11,818 nt of DNA from Thermoplasmata archaeon (GTDB lineage: Archaea; Thermoplasmatota; Thermoplasmata; Lutacidiplasmatales; UBA184), in NCBI GenBank assembly GCA_030046135.1, contig JASIEC010000023.1:1-11818 (forward strand), given 5' to 3'. Below the pieces are notes generated by a model. The model searched no databases, had not been told where the DNA came from, and saw only the letters and a list, made by a program, of their open reading frames with translations. The translations under genes and the position numbers were made by a program. Position 1 is the first letter of the stretch, and each line of letters starts with the position of its first letter. Below are positions 1 to 5,818 of the stretch, one piece after another.

Positions 1-62
1 GTCCCTCGGGGGCGACCGCGCGACGCCCCGGAGGCGAGCCGGAGACCCTCTCCTGAGCAAAC

Positions 63-70
63 GCTAAGTA
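63..70 (+). promoter_or_regulatory. TATA-like box for rpoK
   Basis: The sequence gctaagta stands out as AT-rich in very GC-rich surroundings. Its centre is about 27 nt before the TTG proposed as the rpoK start, the spacing expected for a leaderless archaeal transcript. A very similar taagtac core precedes the mvaD-family gene at 8780-8788. The BRE element was not resolved, and the box is inferred from position and composition only. Confidence 0.4.
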
Positions 71-93
71 CCGCACCCCGGCTGGCCGAGCCC

Positions 94-351
94 TTGACGG
101 CCGCGCTCCGCCTCGCGGCCCCGGCGAAGGTGAGCGTGAGCGCGCGTCCGTCGTCTCGCACCCGGGGTCGGGAGGAGTACACCCGGTTCGAACGGGCCCG
201 CATCCTCGGGGCCCGGGCCCTGCAGGTGTCGCTCGGGGCGCCGATCCTGATCGAGGTCCCCCCGACGCTCGTCGATCCGGTCGAGATCGCCGAGCGGGAG
301 TTCGCCGCCGAGCGGATCCCGATCACCGTGCGGCGCGTCCGCGGGGCCTGA
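94..351 (+). CDS. rpoK: DNA-directed RNA polymerase subunit K (Rpo6, omega/RPB6 homologue)
   Basis: This is the small assembly subunit of archaeal RNA polymerase, which clamps the largest subunit and promotes core assembly in the cytoplasm. The family signature is clear: [16 protein letters not shown] at residues 29-44, then GAPILIE (48-54), then [10 protein letters not shown] (61-70) and IPITVRR (75-81). With the TTG start the product is 85 aa, with a basic, poorly conserved N-terminal stretch of about 25 residues. Family members run from roughly 55 to 95 aa. TTG at 94 is chosen because a TATA-like box lies about 27 nt upstream; GTG at 130 and 136 are in-frame alternatives that keep the conserved core. 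The reading frame stays open upstream to the window edge, so the start is not firmly fixed. The MTA phosphorylase gene converges on it with a 9-nt gap. The usual archaeal neighbours rpoN and eno are not visible. Confidence 0.93.
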   Translation: MTAALRLAAPAKVSVSARPSSRTRGREEYTRFERARILGARALQVSLGAPILIEVPPTLVDPVEIAEREFAAERIPITVRRVRGA

Positions 352-360
352 CGGCGCCCC

Positions 361-1155
361 CTAGATCCCGGCGTCGTCGAGCGCCTTCGAGCAGCTGCAC
401 GTCGGAGGCGCGGCGAGCGTCGGCAGGAGGCGGTCGAGCACCGCGCGCATGCGTCCCAGGTTGCGATGCATCGTCTCGACGATCTCGCGCGCCTCGACCG
501 GTCGCTCGGCCCAGACATCGAAGTCGGTGACCATCGCGAGGCAGGCGTAGCAGAGGGCCCGCTCGCGGGCGAGCGTCACCTCGGGGACGAGCGTCATCCC
601 GATGACGTCGGCCCAGGTGCGGAAGAGCGCCGACTCGGCCCGGGTGCTGAACCGGGGACCCTCGACGCAGAGGTACGTCCGTCCCTCGGCGAACGGGGTC
701 CCCGCGTCCCGGCCCGCCTCGGCGGCGCGGCGGAGGAGGTCGGGGCAGAACGGGTCGGCGAGCGAGACGTGGAAAACCCGGCCGCCGTCGTAGAACGTCG
801 TCGGGCGCTGCTTCGTCCAGTCGAGGAACTGGCTCGGGAGGACGAACGCCCCCGGCGGGAGCTCCTCGCGGAGCGAGCCCACGGAGCTCACGGTGACGAT
901 CGCCTCCGCGCCCAGCGAGCGGAGCGCGTCGACGTTGGCGCGGTAGTTCACGCGGTGCGGGGGGATCGTGTGACCGGGTCCGTGGCGCGCGAGGAACAGG
1001 ACGCGCATCCCCCCGACCGTCCCCTCCTCGATCGGCGCCGAGGGGGCGCCCCAGGGCGTCGAGACCCGGTGCGTCGCGCTCGCCCCCTCGGGGAAGAGGC
1101 TCGAGAGGCCCGAGCCGCCGACGACCCCGATCGTCCGCCGGGGCGGGGCGGTCAC
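361..1155 (-). CDS. mtnP: S-methyl-5'-thioadenosine phosphorylase (MTAP)
   Basis: The enzyme phosphorolyses methylthioadenosine, the by-product of polyamine and other SAM-dependent synthesis, to adenine and 5-methylthioribose 1-phosphate. The 264-aa product carries the trimeric purine nucleoside phosphorylase fold marks: GVVGGSGL (10-17), RHGPGHTIPPHRVNYRAN (57-74), GSLREELPPG (93-102), CVEGPRFSTRAES (163-175) and MTLVPEV (187-193). TDFDVW at 210-215 supplies the Asp pair (D211, D213) that contacts adenine in human MTAP; 6-oxopurine enzymes usually have Asn there, so adenine specificity is favoured. A C-terminal CSC (253-255) matches the CXC motif of Sulfolobus MTAPII, and C137, C163, C202 and C205 could allow disulphides. 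GTG is chosen as start because it overlaps the TGA of the translin gene by 4 nt (GTGA), implying coupled translation. It is the last gene of the operon. Confidence 0.95.
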   Translation of the reverse strand: MTAPPRRTIGVVGGSGLSSLFPEGASATHRVSTPWGAPSAPIEEGTVGGMRVLFLARHGPGHTIPPHRVNYRANVDALRSLGAEAIVTVSSVGSLREELPPGAFVLPSQFLDWTKQRPTTFYDGGRVFHVSLADPFCPDLLRRAAEAGRDAGTPFAEGRTYLCVEGPRFSTRAESALFRTWADVIGMTLVPEVTLARERALCYACLAMVTDFDVWAERPVEAREIVETMHRNLGRMRAVLDRLLPTLAAPPTCSCSKALDDAGI

Positions 1156-1805
1156 GGGCTCGCCCCCCCGCCGGACGGTCCGGCGCGCGCGAGCCAGCGG
1201 GCCATCACCACGTCCCCCCGCGTCCTCTCGAGGAGCGCCCGGGCCTGGTCCTGCTTCGGCTTCAGCTGGACGATCGCCCGGGTGGTGTCGAAGCGGAGGA
1301 GGCTCGCCGTGAGCGACTCCATCAGGCGGAGGCGCGCCTCGGCGCCGTCGAGATCGCCCCGGCCGAGGCTCTCGAGCGCGAGGCGGCGGATCTCCCCGAC
1401 GAGGTCGCCGAGCCCGAGCAGGTACGGCTCGGGGTCGACGGAGAGCTCGAGCGGGCCGGGGAGCGCGGTGCTCTCGACGACCGCCCCGAGCAGGACCGCC
1501 TCGACCGCCTCCTGGAGCGCGTCGAGCGCGAGCGACTCGTCGCCCCGCGCCTCGCGCCGGACCCACTCGGAGAGGTCCGCGAGCTCCCGCCGGATCTCGG
1601 CGACGCCGGCCCCGGCGGAGCCGTCGGCGTGGAGGCGGGTCATGGCGATCTGGGCCCCGCGCCGGAGCCGGCGGGCCCGCTGGTAGAGGTCCTCCCGACG
1701 GAGCTCCCGCTGCCGGAGGTGCGTGTCGATCGCGGCGAGCGCGGTCTCCCCGAGGCCCGGTAGGGCCCGGGGGCGGCTAGCGGAAGAGGGTGAATCTCGC
1801 TCCAT
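1152..1805 (-). CDS. Archaeal translin/TRAX-family protein (possible C3PO-like RNase)
   Basis: This 217-aa, largely helical protein matches the archaeal translin family. Landmarks are RQRELRRE (31-38) and YQRARRLRRG (41-50) in the basic N-terminal region, PEPYLLGLGDLVGEIRR (125-141) and the C-terminal KPKQDQARALLERTRGDV (182-199). Translin and TRAX bind nucleic acid, and TRAX is the catalytic subunit of the C3PO nuclease; an archaeal Trax-like protein also forms a C3PO-like barrel. QEAVEA at 98-103 gives E99 and E102, the same ExxE spacing as the catalytic Glu pair in TRAX. E163, in LMESL, aligns roughly with the third acidic residue. RNA cleavage is therefore plausible but inferred. ATG at 1805 is the only reasonable start; it makes the gene overlap the end of the DUF357 gene by 29 nt. 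Its TGA overlaps the mtnP GTG. Database entries sometimes mislabel this family as haloacid dehalogenase. Confidence 0.85.
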   Translation of the reverse strand: MERDSPSSASRPRALPGLGETALAAIDTHLRQRELRREDLYQRARRLRRGAQIAMTRLHADGSAGAGVAEIRRELADLSEWVRREARGDESLALDALQEAVEAVLLGAVVESTALPGPLELSVDPEPYLLGLGDLVGEIRRLALESLGRGDLDGAEARLRLMESLTASLLRFDTTRAIVQLKPKQDQARALLERTRGDVVMARWLARAGPSGGGASP

Positions 1806-2082
1806 CGCCGCGTCCGTCCAGGAGGCCCAGGCGGACCCCCGCGTCCAACCATCCGTGCGCGTAGCTCACCGCGGCGAGGGCGCGCTCGGCGTCGCCGCTC
1901 TTCGAGAAGTGCTCGGCGTCGTGCAGGTACGCTCGGGCCATCGCGAGGAAATCGTCGGCGGCGCCGCGCAGGTACGACTCCGCGGGGGCCCCCGGGGCAA
2001 CCGTCTCGAGCGCCTCCCGGGTCAATCGGAGGTACTTCTCGAGCAGCGGGGCCGGAGCCCCGCCCCCTCCGCGCTCCCCCAT
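1777..2082 (-). CDS. DUF357 family protein
   Basis: The product is 101 aa, helical and without membrane segments or a signal peptide. The diagnostic stretch is SYAHGWLDAGVRLGL at residues 73-87, preceded by YLHDAEHFSKSGDAERALA (52-70), which is the DUF357 pattern found almost only in archaea. No biochemical function is known to me for this family. Placement directly before a translin gene is something I recall from other archaeal genomes and suggests a shared role, perhaps in nucleic acid metabolism; this is inference. ATG at 2082 is chosen because it lies 7 nt after the transaldolase stop and gives the family's usual length; an upstream extension of the frame would run inside transaldolase. 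The gene's last 29 nt overlap the start of the translin gene. Confidence 0.8.
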   Translation of the reverse strand: MGERGGGGAPAPLLEKYLRLTREALETVAPGAPAESYLRGAADDFLAMARAYLHDAEHFSKSGDAERALAAVSYAHGWLDAGVRLGLLDGRGDGARFTLFR

Positions 2083-2089
2083 CGCCGGC

Positions 2090-2737
2090 TCACCCCTTCG
2101 GGACCTTCTCCCAATCCTTGAGGAACCGGGCGAGGCCGAGGTCCGTGAGAGGGTGCTGGACGAGCTTCTCCATGACGGCGTACGGCATCGTCGCGATGTC
2201 CGCCCCGGCCTTCGCGGCCTCGAGGACATGGACGGGGTGGCGGACGCTCGCCACGAGGACGCGCGTCGGGAACCGGTACGTCCGATAGATCGAGACGATG
2301 TCCCGCACGAGGTCCATCCCGACCTCGCCGTGGTCGTCGAGGCGACCGATGAACGGGCTCACGTACGCCGCCCCGACCTTCGCGGCGAGGAGCGCCTGGT
2401 TCGCGCTGAAGACGAGCGTCATGTTGACGCGCGTCCCCTCCGAGGCGAGGGTCTTCGTCGCGGTGAGCCCGGCCGTGGTCATCGGGACCTTCACGTAGAT
2501 CGACGGATGGAGGCCCCGGAGGTGGCGCCCCTCGCGGAGCATCCCCTCGACGTCCGTCGCCACGACCTCGGCGGAGACCGACGGGACGCCGAGCGCGCAG
2601 ATCTCCCGGAGCACCTCCTCGAACTTCCGGCCCTCCTTCGCGACCAGGGTCGGGTTCGTCGTCACCCCGTCGAGGATGCCGACGGCCCACATCGTCCGGA
2701 TCTCGGTCACGCTCGCCGTATCGAGGAACAGCTGCAC
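2090..2737 (-). CDS. tal: Transaldolase, small TalC/MipB type
   Basis: Transaldolase moves a dihydroxyacetone unit between sugar phosphates (sedoheptulose 7-phosphate plus glyceraldehyde 3-phosphate to erythrose 4-phosphate plus fructose 6-phosphate). The 215-aa product is a single TIM barrel of the size usual for the TalC/FSA subfamily. MQLFLDTA opens the barrel (1-8), [10 protein letters not shown] follows (23-32), and the Schiff-base lysine is K83 in YVKVPMT (81-87). [10 protein letters not shown] (110-119) and [11 protein letters not shown] (125-135) are typical. F129 occupies the position that is Tyr131 in E. coli fructose-6-phosphate aldolase, which favours true transaldolase activity. 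GTG at 2737 is chosen because the barrel begins there and a strong GGGAGGGG Shine-Dalgarno stands upstream. The start is 16 nt after the transketolase C-half stop, which fits co-expression with its pathway partner. Confidence 0.93.
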   Translation of the reverse strand: MQLFLDTASVTEIRTMWAVGILDGVTTNPTLVAKEGRKFEEVLREICALGVPSVSAEVVATDVEGMLREGRHLRGLHPSIYVKVPMTTAGLTATKTLASEGTRVNMTLVFSANQALLAAKVGAAYVSPFIGRLDDHGEVGMDLVRDIVSIYRTYRFPTRVLVASVRHPVHVLEAAKAGADIATMPYAVMEKLVQHPLTDLGLARFLKDWEKVPKG

Positions 2738-2741
2738 CGTC

Positions 2742-2751
2742 GACCCCTCCC
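2742..2751 (-). promoter_or_regulatory. Strong Shine-Dalgarno of the transaldolase gene
   Basis: On the minus strand the 16-nt gap between the transketolase C-half TAG and the transaldolase GTG contains GGGAGGGG, complementary to the pyrimidine-rich 3' end of 16S rRNA and a few nucleotides before the GTG. It decides the start codon, because upstream ATG and GTG codons in the same frame fall inside the transketolase gene and would add residues absent from the family. Confidence 0.65.
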
Positions 2752-2753
2752 GC

Positions 2754-3707
2754 CTACTCGACCTTGCCCCGGAGCCGGAGGAGGTCCCACGCCTCGTCAC
2801 GGATCCGACGCGCGGACATCCCGTACCGGTCGAGGAGCGCCCACGGGTCCCCCGACTCCCCGAAGAGGTCGGGGACGCCGATTCGCCGCACCGGCACGGG
2901 GCACGATTCCGAGGTGACGGAGGCGACGAGGGAGCCGACGCCCGTGAGGACGGAGTGCTCCTCGAGGACGAGGATCGCCCCGGTCTCCCGCGCGGCCTTC
3001 AGGACCGCCGCCTCGTCGAACGGCTTCACCGACGCCGCGTCGAGGACCCGGACGGAGATCCCGACCTGCGCGAGATCCTCCGCGAGGTCGAGCGCGCGCG
3101 CGACGAGCGCCCCGACCGCGACGACGGTGAGGTCGCTCCCCGCCCGCAGCTCGGCGGCGCGTCCGATCCGGAACGACCCGTCGGTCACGCTGGGAAGGCT
3201 CTCGCGCGTGAGCCGGACGTACGCCGGCCCGTCGCGCTCGGCGATCGCGAGCGTCGCGGCCCGCGCGGTCGGCGCGTCGGCCGGGACGATCACGGTCATC
3301 CCGGGGAGCCCCCGCATCAGCCCGATGTCCTCGAGCATCTGGTGGGTGCCGCCGTCGCCCCCGACGAGGAGGCCCCCGTGCGTGGCGACGATCTTGACGT
3401 TCGCCCGGTTGTAGCAGATCGACTGGCGGACGAAGTTGTACGCCTGGCCCGCCGCGAAGACGGCGAACGTGCTCGCGAACACCGTGCGGCCGCCGAGCGA
3501 GACGCCGGCGGCCATCGACATCATCGTCGGCTCCATCACCCCGACGTTGAAGAACCGGTCCGGGAACTTCTGCCCGAACAGCTGCGTCCGCGTGGACCCG
3601 GAGAGGTCCGCGTCGAAGACGACGAGGTGGGGGTCCCGCTCGCCGAGCTCGACGAGCGTCGTCCCGTACGCGTCCCGCAGGCTCGCGGTGGGGGCGCTCG
3701 GGCTCAT
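2754..3707 (-). CDS. tktB: Transketolase, C-terminal half (pyrimidine-binding and C-terminal domains)
   Basis: This is one of the two polypeptides that make up the split archaeal transketolase, which transfers two-carbon ketol units using thiamine diphosphate. The 317-aa product begins with the pyrimidine-binding domain. [16 protein letters not shown] (53-68) holds E59, the Glu that activates the cofactor's aminopyrimidine; the common AEQN is here [23 protein letters not shown] (109-127) and [18 protein letters not shown] form the usual loop with H110 and H122. A transketolase C-terminal domain follows from about residue 190 ([19 protein letters not shown]), with [12 protein letters not shown] near its end. 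ATG at 3707 overlaps the TGA of the N-half gene by 4 nt (ATGA), so the halves are probably translated in coupled fashion, which would help 1:1 assembly. The paralogous DXP synthase is unlikely, because isoprenoids in archaea come from mevalonate. Confidence 0.95.
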   Translation of the reverse strand: MSPSAPTASLRDAYGTTLVELGERDPHLVVFDADLSGSTRTQLFGQKFPDRFFNVGVMEPTMMSMAAGVSLGGRTVFASTFAVFAAGQAYNFVRQSICYNRANVKIVATHGGLLVGGDGGTHQMLEDIGLMRGLPGMTVIVPADAPTARAATLAIAERDGPAYVRLTRESLPSVTDGSFRIGRAAELRAGSDLTVVAVGALVARALDLAEDLAQVGISVRVLDAASVKPFDEAAVLKAARETGAILVLEEHSVLTGVGSLVASVTSESCPVPVRRIGVPDLFGESGDPWALLDRYGMSARRIRDEAWDLLRLRGKVE

Positions 3708-4558
3708 CGGGCCGGGAGCTCCTCGGGCGCCCCCAGGTCGGCGAGGGCCCGCTCGGCCTCCGCCTTCGAGGGGGGCTTCCCGTGCCAGGCGGACTTCCCC
3801 TCCATGAACGAGACCCCCTTGCCCTTCACGGTCCTCGCGACGATCGCGGTCGGCCCGTCGGTCGACCGCCGGGCCTCGGCGAGCGCCGAGAGGATCTGGG
3901 GGAAATTGTGGCCGTCGATCTCCACGGTCCGGTAACGGAACGCCCGGAACTTGTCGGCGATCGGCTCGATCCCCATGATCGTCTCGGTCGGCCCGTCGGT
4001 CTCGAGCCCGTTGCGGTCGAGGAGCACGACGAGGCGGGAGAGCCGGAAGTGTCCGCCCGCCATCAGGGCCTCCCACGTCGGGCCGGCCTGGCACTCCCCG
4101 TCCCCGAGGATCGCGTAGACGAGGTTCGTTCGTCCGGCGAGCCGGGCGTCGAGCGCCATGCCCACCGCCATCCCGATCCCCTGCCCGAGGCAGCCCGTCG
4201 ACGCCTCGACGACCGGGAGCTTGCCTCGGTCGGCGTGCCCCTGGAGTCGGCTCCCGAGGCGGCGGAGCGTGAGGAGCTCCTCCTTTGGGAGGAACCCGCG
4301 GTGCGCGAGCGCCGAGTAGAGCGCCGGGGCCGCGTGGCCCTTCGAGAGGACCAGCCGGTCCCGATCGGGCCAGTCGGGACGCGCGGGGTCGATCTTCATC
4401 TCGTGGAAGAGGAGGGCGGTGAGGAGGTCCGTGACCGACAGCGACCCCCCCGGGTGGCCGCTGCCGGCGAGGTACGTCATCCGAACGATGTCGCGCCGGA
4501 TCTCCCGGGCCGTAGCCTCGAGGGAGGCGACATCGACCCTTCCGGGCGACTCCATCAT
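3704..4558 (-). CDS. tktA: Transketolase, N-terminal half (thiamine diphosphate-binding domain)
   Basis: The 284-aa product is the thiamine diphosphate/Mg2+ domain of the two-subunit archaeal transketolase. The motifs run in the family order: GSGHPGGSLS (32-41), SKGHAAPALYSALA (72-85), TGCLGQGIGMAVGMA (121-135), the cofactor motif from GDGE (152-155) to DRNG (181-184), and GKGVSFMEGKSAWHGKPP (246-263). It pairs with the C-half gene just downstream to form the active site. ATG at 4558 overlaps the endonuclease IV TGA by 4 nt; a second ATG at 4555 overlaps it by one base, and either could be used. A TATA-like box at 4584-4592, inside the end of the endonuclease IV gene, may add an internal promoter. 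Together with transaldolase and the RpiA fragment at the window's end, this is most of the non-oxidative pentose phosphate pathway. Confidence 0.95.
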   Translation of the reverse strand: MMESPGRVDVASLEATAREIRRDIVRMTYLAGSGHPGGSLSVTDLLTALLFHEMKIDPARPDWPDRDRLVLSKGHAAPALYSALAHRGFLPKEELLTLRRLGSRLQGHADRGKLPVVEASTGCLGQGIGMAVGMALDARLAGRTNLVYAILGDGECQAGPTWEALMAGGHFRLSRLVVLLDRNGLETDGPTETIMGIEPIADKFRAFRYRTVEIDGHNFPQILSALAEARRSTDGPTAIVARTVKGKGVSFMEGKSAWHGKPPSKAEAERALADLGAPEELPAR

Positions 4559-5496
4559 CGGCGGCGCGCGGAGGAGGGGCGGGCTATTTGATGGTTGGCG
4601 CGAGCCCGCGTCGCCGGGCGCCGGGACGGCCTCCCGGACGCCGTCGGCCGGCCCTCGAGCGAGCGGAGCGTCGCGATGTCCTCGGCGTACCGGGCGTAGT
4701 CGCGGTCGTCGAGCGGCGTCTCGAGGTACCCCGGCACGTCCCGCCAGCGGGGGTCTCGGACGAGCGAGCGGAACCCCGCGGCCCCGATCTCCCCGCGGCC
4801 GATGTTCTCGTGGCGGTCGAGGTGCGAGCCGAGCGGGGCCTTCGCGTCGTTGAGATGGAACGCGTAGACGCGGCGCGCCCCGATCGTCGCCTCGATCCGG
4901 TCGACGAGGGCCCCGTAGAGCTCGGGGGTCCGGAAGTCGAACCCGTTGGCGAACAGATGGCACGTGTCGAGGACGACCCCGAGCCGATCCGGGGCGGCGA
5001 CCGCGTCGAGGACCGTCACGAGCTCCTCGAACGAGCCGCCGAGGGTCGTTCCCTGCCCCGCCGAGTTCTCGAGGAGGAGGCGGACCCGGCCGTTCGGATC
5101 GTCGGCGAGCGCGAGGCGGAGGCTCTCCTCGAGCGTCGCGAGGCCCGCGGCCGGACCGGCGCCGAGGTGCGCGCCGGTGTGGAAGATCAGCGCGTCCACG
5201 CCGAGCAGGCTCGCCCGGGAGATCTCGTCCTGGAACGCCCGGCGCGACTGGGCGAGCGTCGGGGGCTTCGGGCTCGCGAGATTGAGGAGGTAGCCGTGGT
5301 GCACCGCCGTCGCCCGGAGCCGGGAGGCGCCCACCGCGGCGCGGAACTCCTCCGCGCTCGCCGGCGCGACGGGCGGGCCGGCCCACATCTGCGGGCTCTT
5401 CGAGAAGATCTGGAGGGAGTCTAGGGTGAGCCGCTCGGCCTCGTGCGCGGCCTCCGCGAACCCGCCCGAGATCCCGAGATGCGCCCCGAGATGCAT
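4555..5496 (-). CDS. nfo: Endonuclease IV (AP endonuclease, Nfo family)
   Basis: This trinuclear-zinc enzyme cuts the DNA backbone 5' of abasic sites in base excision repair. The product is 313 aa. All nine metal ligands of E. coli Nfo can be placed at nearly the same spacing: H66 (VHHGYLLNLAS), H106 (IFHTGAH), E143 (LLENSAGQGT), D177 and H180 (VLDTCHLFANGFD), H214 (FHLNDAKAPLGS), D227 and H229 (DRHENIGRGEIG) and E259 (YLETP). The catalytic core ends near residue 280; about 30 further residues form a basic Arg/Ser/Pro-rich tail not usual for the family, which might touch DNA or be dispensable. ATG at 5496 begins MHLGAHLGISGG, the normal N-terminus, and lies 25 nt after a TATA-like box, so the mRNA is probably leaderless. 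It is the first gene of the seven-gene operon. Confidence 0.96.
   Translation of the reverse strand: MHLGAHLGISGGFAEAAHEAERLTLDSLQIFSKSPQMWAGPPVAPASAEEFRAAVGASRLRATAVHHGYLLNLASPKPPTLAQSRRAFQDEISRASLLGVDALIFHTGAHLGAGPAAGLATLEESLRLALADDPNGRVRLLLENSAGQGTTLGGSFEELVTVLDAVAAPDRLGVVLDTCHLFANGFDFRTPELYGALVDRIEATIGARRVYAFHLNDAKAPLGSHLDRHENIGRGEIGAAGFRSLVRDPRWRDVPGYLETPLDDRDYARYAEDIATLRSLEGRPTASGRPSRRPATRARANHQIARPSSARRR
4584..4592 (-). promoter_or_regulatory. Possible internal TATA box before transketolase N half
   Basis: On the minus strand ATCAAATAG lies 30 nt before the ATG at 4558. It resembles the 5S box TTAAATAG and is the only AT-rich spot nearby. It sits within the non-conserved tail of endonuclease IV, so it could have arisen without harming that protein. 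It would let the sugar-phosphate genes be transcribed apart from the repair gene. This is inference from composition and spacing. Confidence 0.4.
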
Positions 5497-5516
5497 CGAC
5501 CCGCGGACCGGCGCGC

Positions 5517-5526
5517 GGAATTAAGG
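5517..5526 (-). promoter_or_regulatory. TATA box of the endonuclease IV-led operon
   Basis: On the minus strand the box reads CCTTAATTCC, with TTAATT centred about 25 nt before the ATG at 5496. The same centre-to-start distance separates the neighbouring 5S box from the 5S 5' end, so transcription should start at or next to the ATG, giving a leaderless mRNA. Read-through from the 5S gene is also possible, since no clear terminator separates them. Confidence 0.6.
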
Positions 5527-5557
5527 TCGCCCGGTCCGCGCGCGTGATCCCGAGGGA

Positions 5558-5680
5558 GGCTGACAGCTTTCCGCGGTTCCCGTAGGCTCGCGCACTTCAG
5601 TACCGCGCGGAACGCCAGTGGGCTTAACTGCCGGGTTCGGAATGGGACCGGGTGTTTCCCCACCGCTTTGGCCGTCAGCC
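5558..5680 (-). rRNA. rrf: 5S ribosomal RNA
   Basis: The minus strand encodes a complete 5S rRNA of about 123 nt. Its ends, GGCTGACGGC and GCTGTCAGCC, pair over 10 bp with one G-U to form helix I, which fixes the boundaries. Internal consensus is strong: GGTCCCATTCCGAACCCGG followed by CAGTTAAGCC (helix III and loops B/C), then GGTACTGAAGTGCGCGAGCC and GGGAACCGCGG (helices IV and V and loop E) as in archaeal 5S. No 16S, 23S or tRNA gene adjoins it, so it is an orphan 5S with its own promoter, as in Thermoplasma. It lies upstream of, and on the same strand as, the endonuclease IV operon. Confidence 0.97.
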
Positions 5681-5701
5681 GCTGCGGGCAGGCGGCCCTC
5701 G

Positions 5702-5709
5702 CTATTTAA
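5702..5709 (-). promoter_or_regulatory. TATA box of the 5S rRNA gene
   Basis: On the minus strand TTAAATAG is centred about 25 nt before the 5S 5' end at 5680, the standard archaeal TATA-to-start distance. The start of the 5S was set independently by helix I pairing, so the agreement is meaningful. On the other strand the same bases read CTATTTAA and could help transcribe the aminopeptidase, although that start codon is more than 100 nt away. Confidence 0.65.
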
Positions 5710-5818
5710 CGTTGCAACGAACGGCGCCGCCGTCCGGTCCGCTGCGGACCGTCCGGAAACCTTCATCTCGCGCGGCGGGTCGGTTCGCGCCGCCCCCAAC
5801 TCGGGTTCGAGCTCGACG

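Noticed and set aside
1156..1566. N-terminal extension of MTAP to 401 aa
   Set aside because: The extension is an out-of-frame shadow of the translin-family gene; GTG at 1155 overlaps that gene's stop and gives the family length.
466..1686. 406-codon plus-strand frame opposite MTAP and translin
   Set aside because: Antisense shadow with Arg/Glu/Asp/Pro-rich repeats of codon origin, no family match, and two well-supported genes on the other strand.
3707..4558. Two transketolase genes read as a broken single gene (frameshift)
   Set aside because: The split lies between the two cofactor-binding domains with a clean ATGA overlap and a proper start; two-subunit transketolase is normal in archaea.
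4559..5386. Extension of the transketolase N half to 560 aa
   Set aside because: The added part is a shadow of endonuclease IV in another frame; the ATG at 4558 sits just before the conserved N-terminus.
5520..5560. Rho-independent-style terminator after the 5S gene
   Set aside because: GC-rich stretches can pair, but there is no T-run on the minus strand after the 5S 3' end, and archaeal termination relies on T-rich tracts.
5618..5818. Upstream extension of the aminopeptidase with 67 extra residues
   Set aside because: It would run through the 5S rRNA gene and its promoter, and the extra residues have no counterpart in M1 peptidases; GTG at 5819 fits the first conserved strand.
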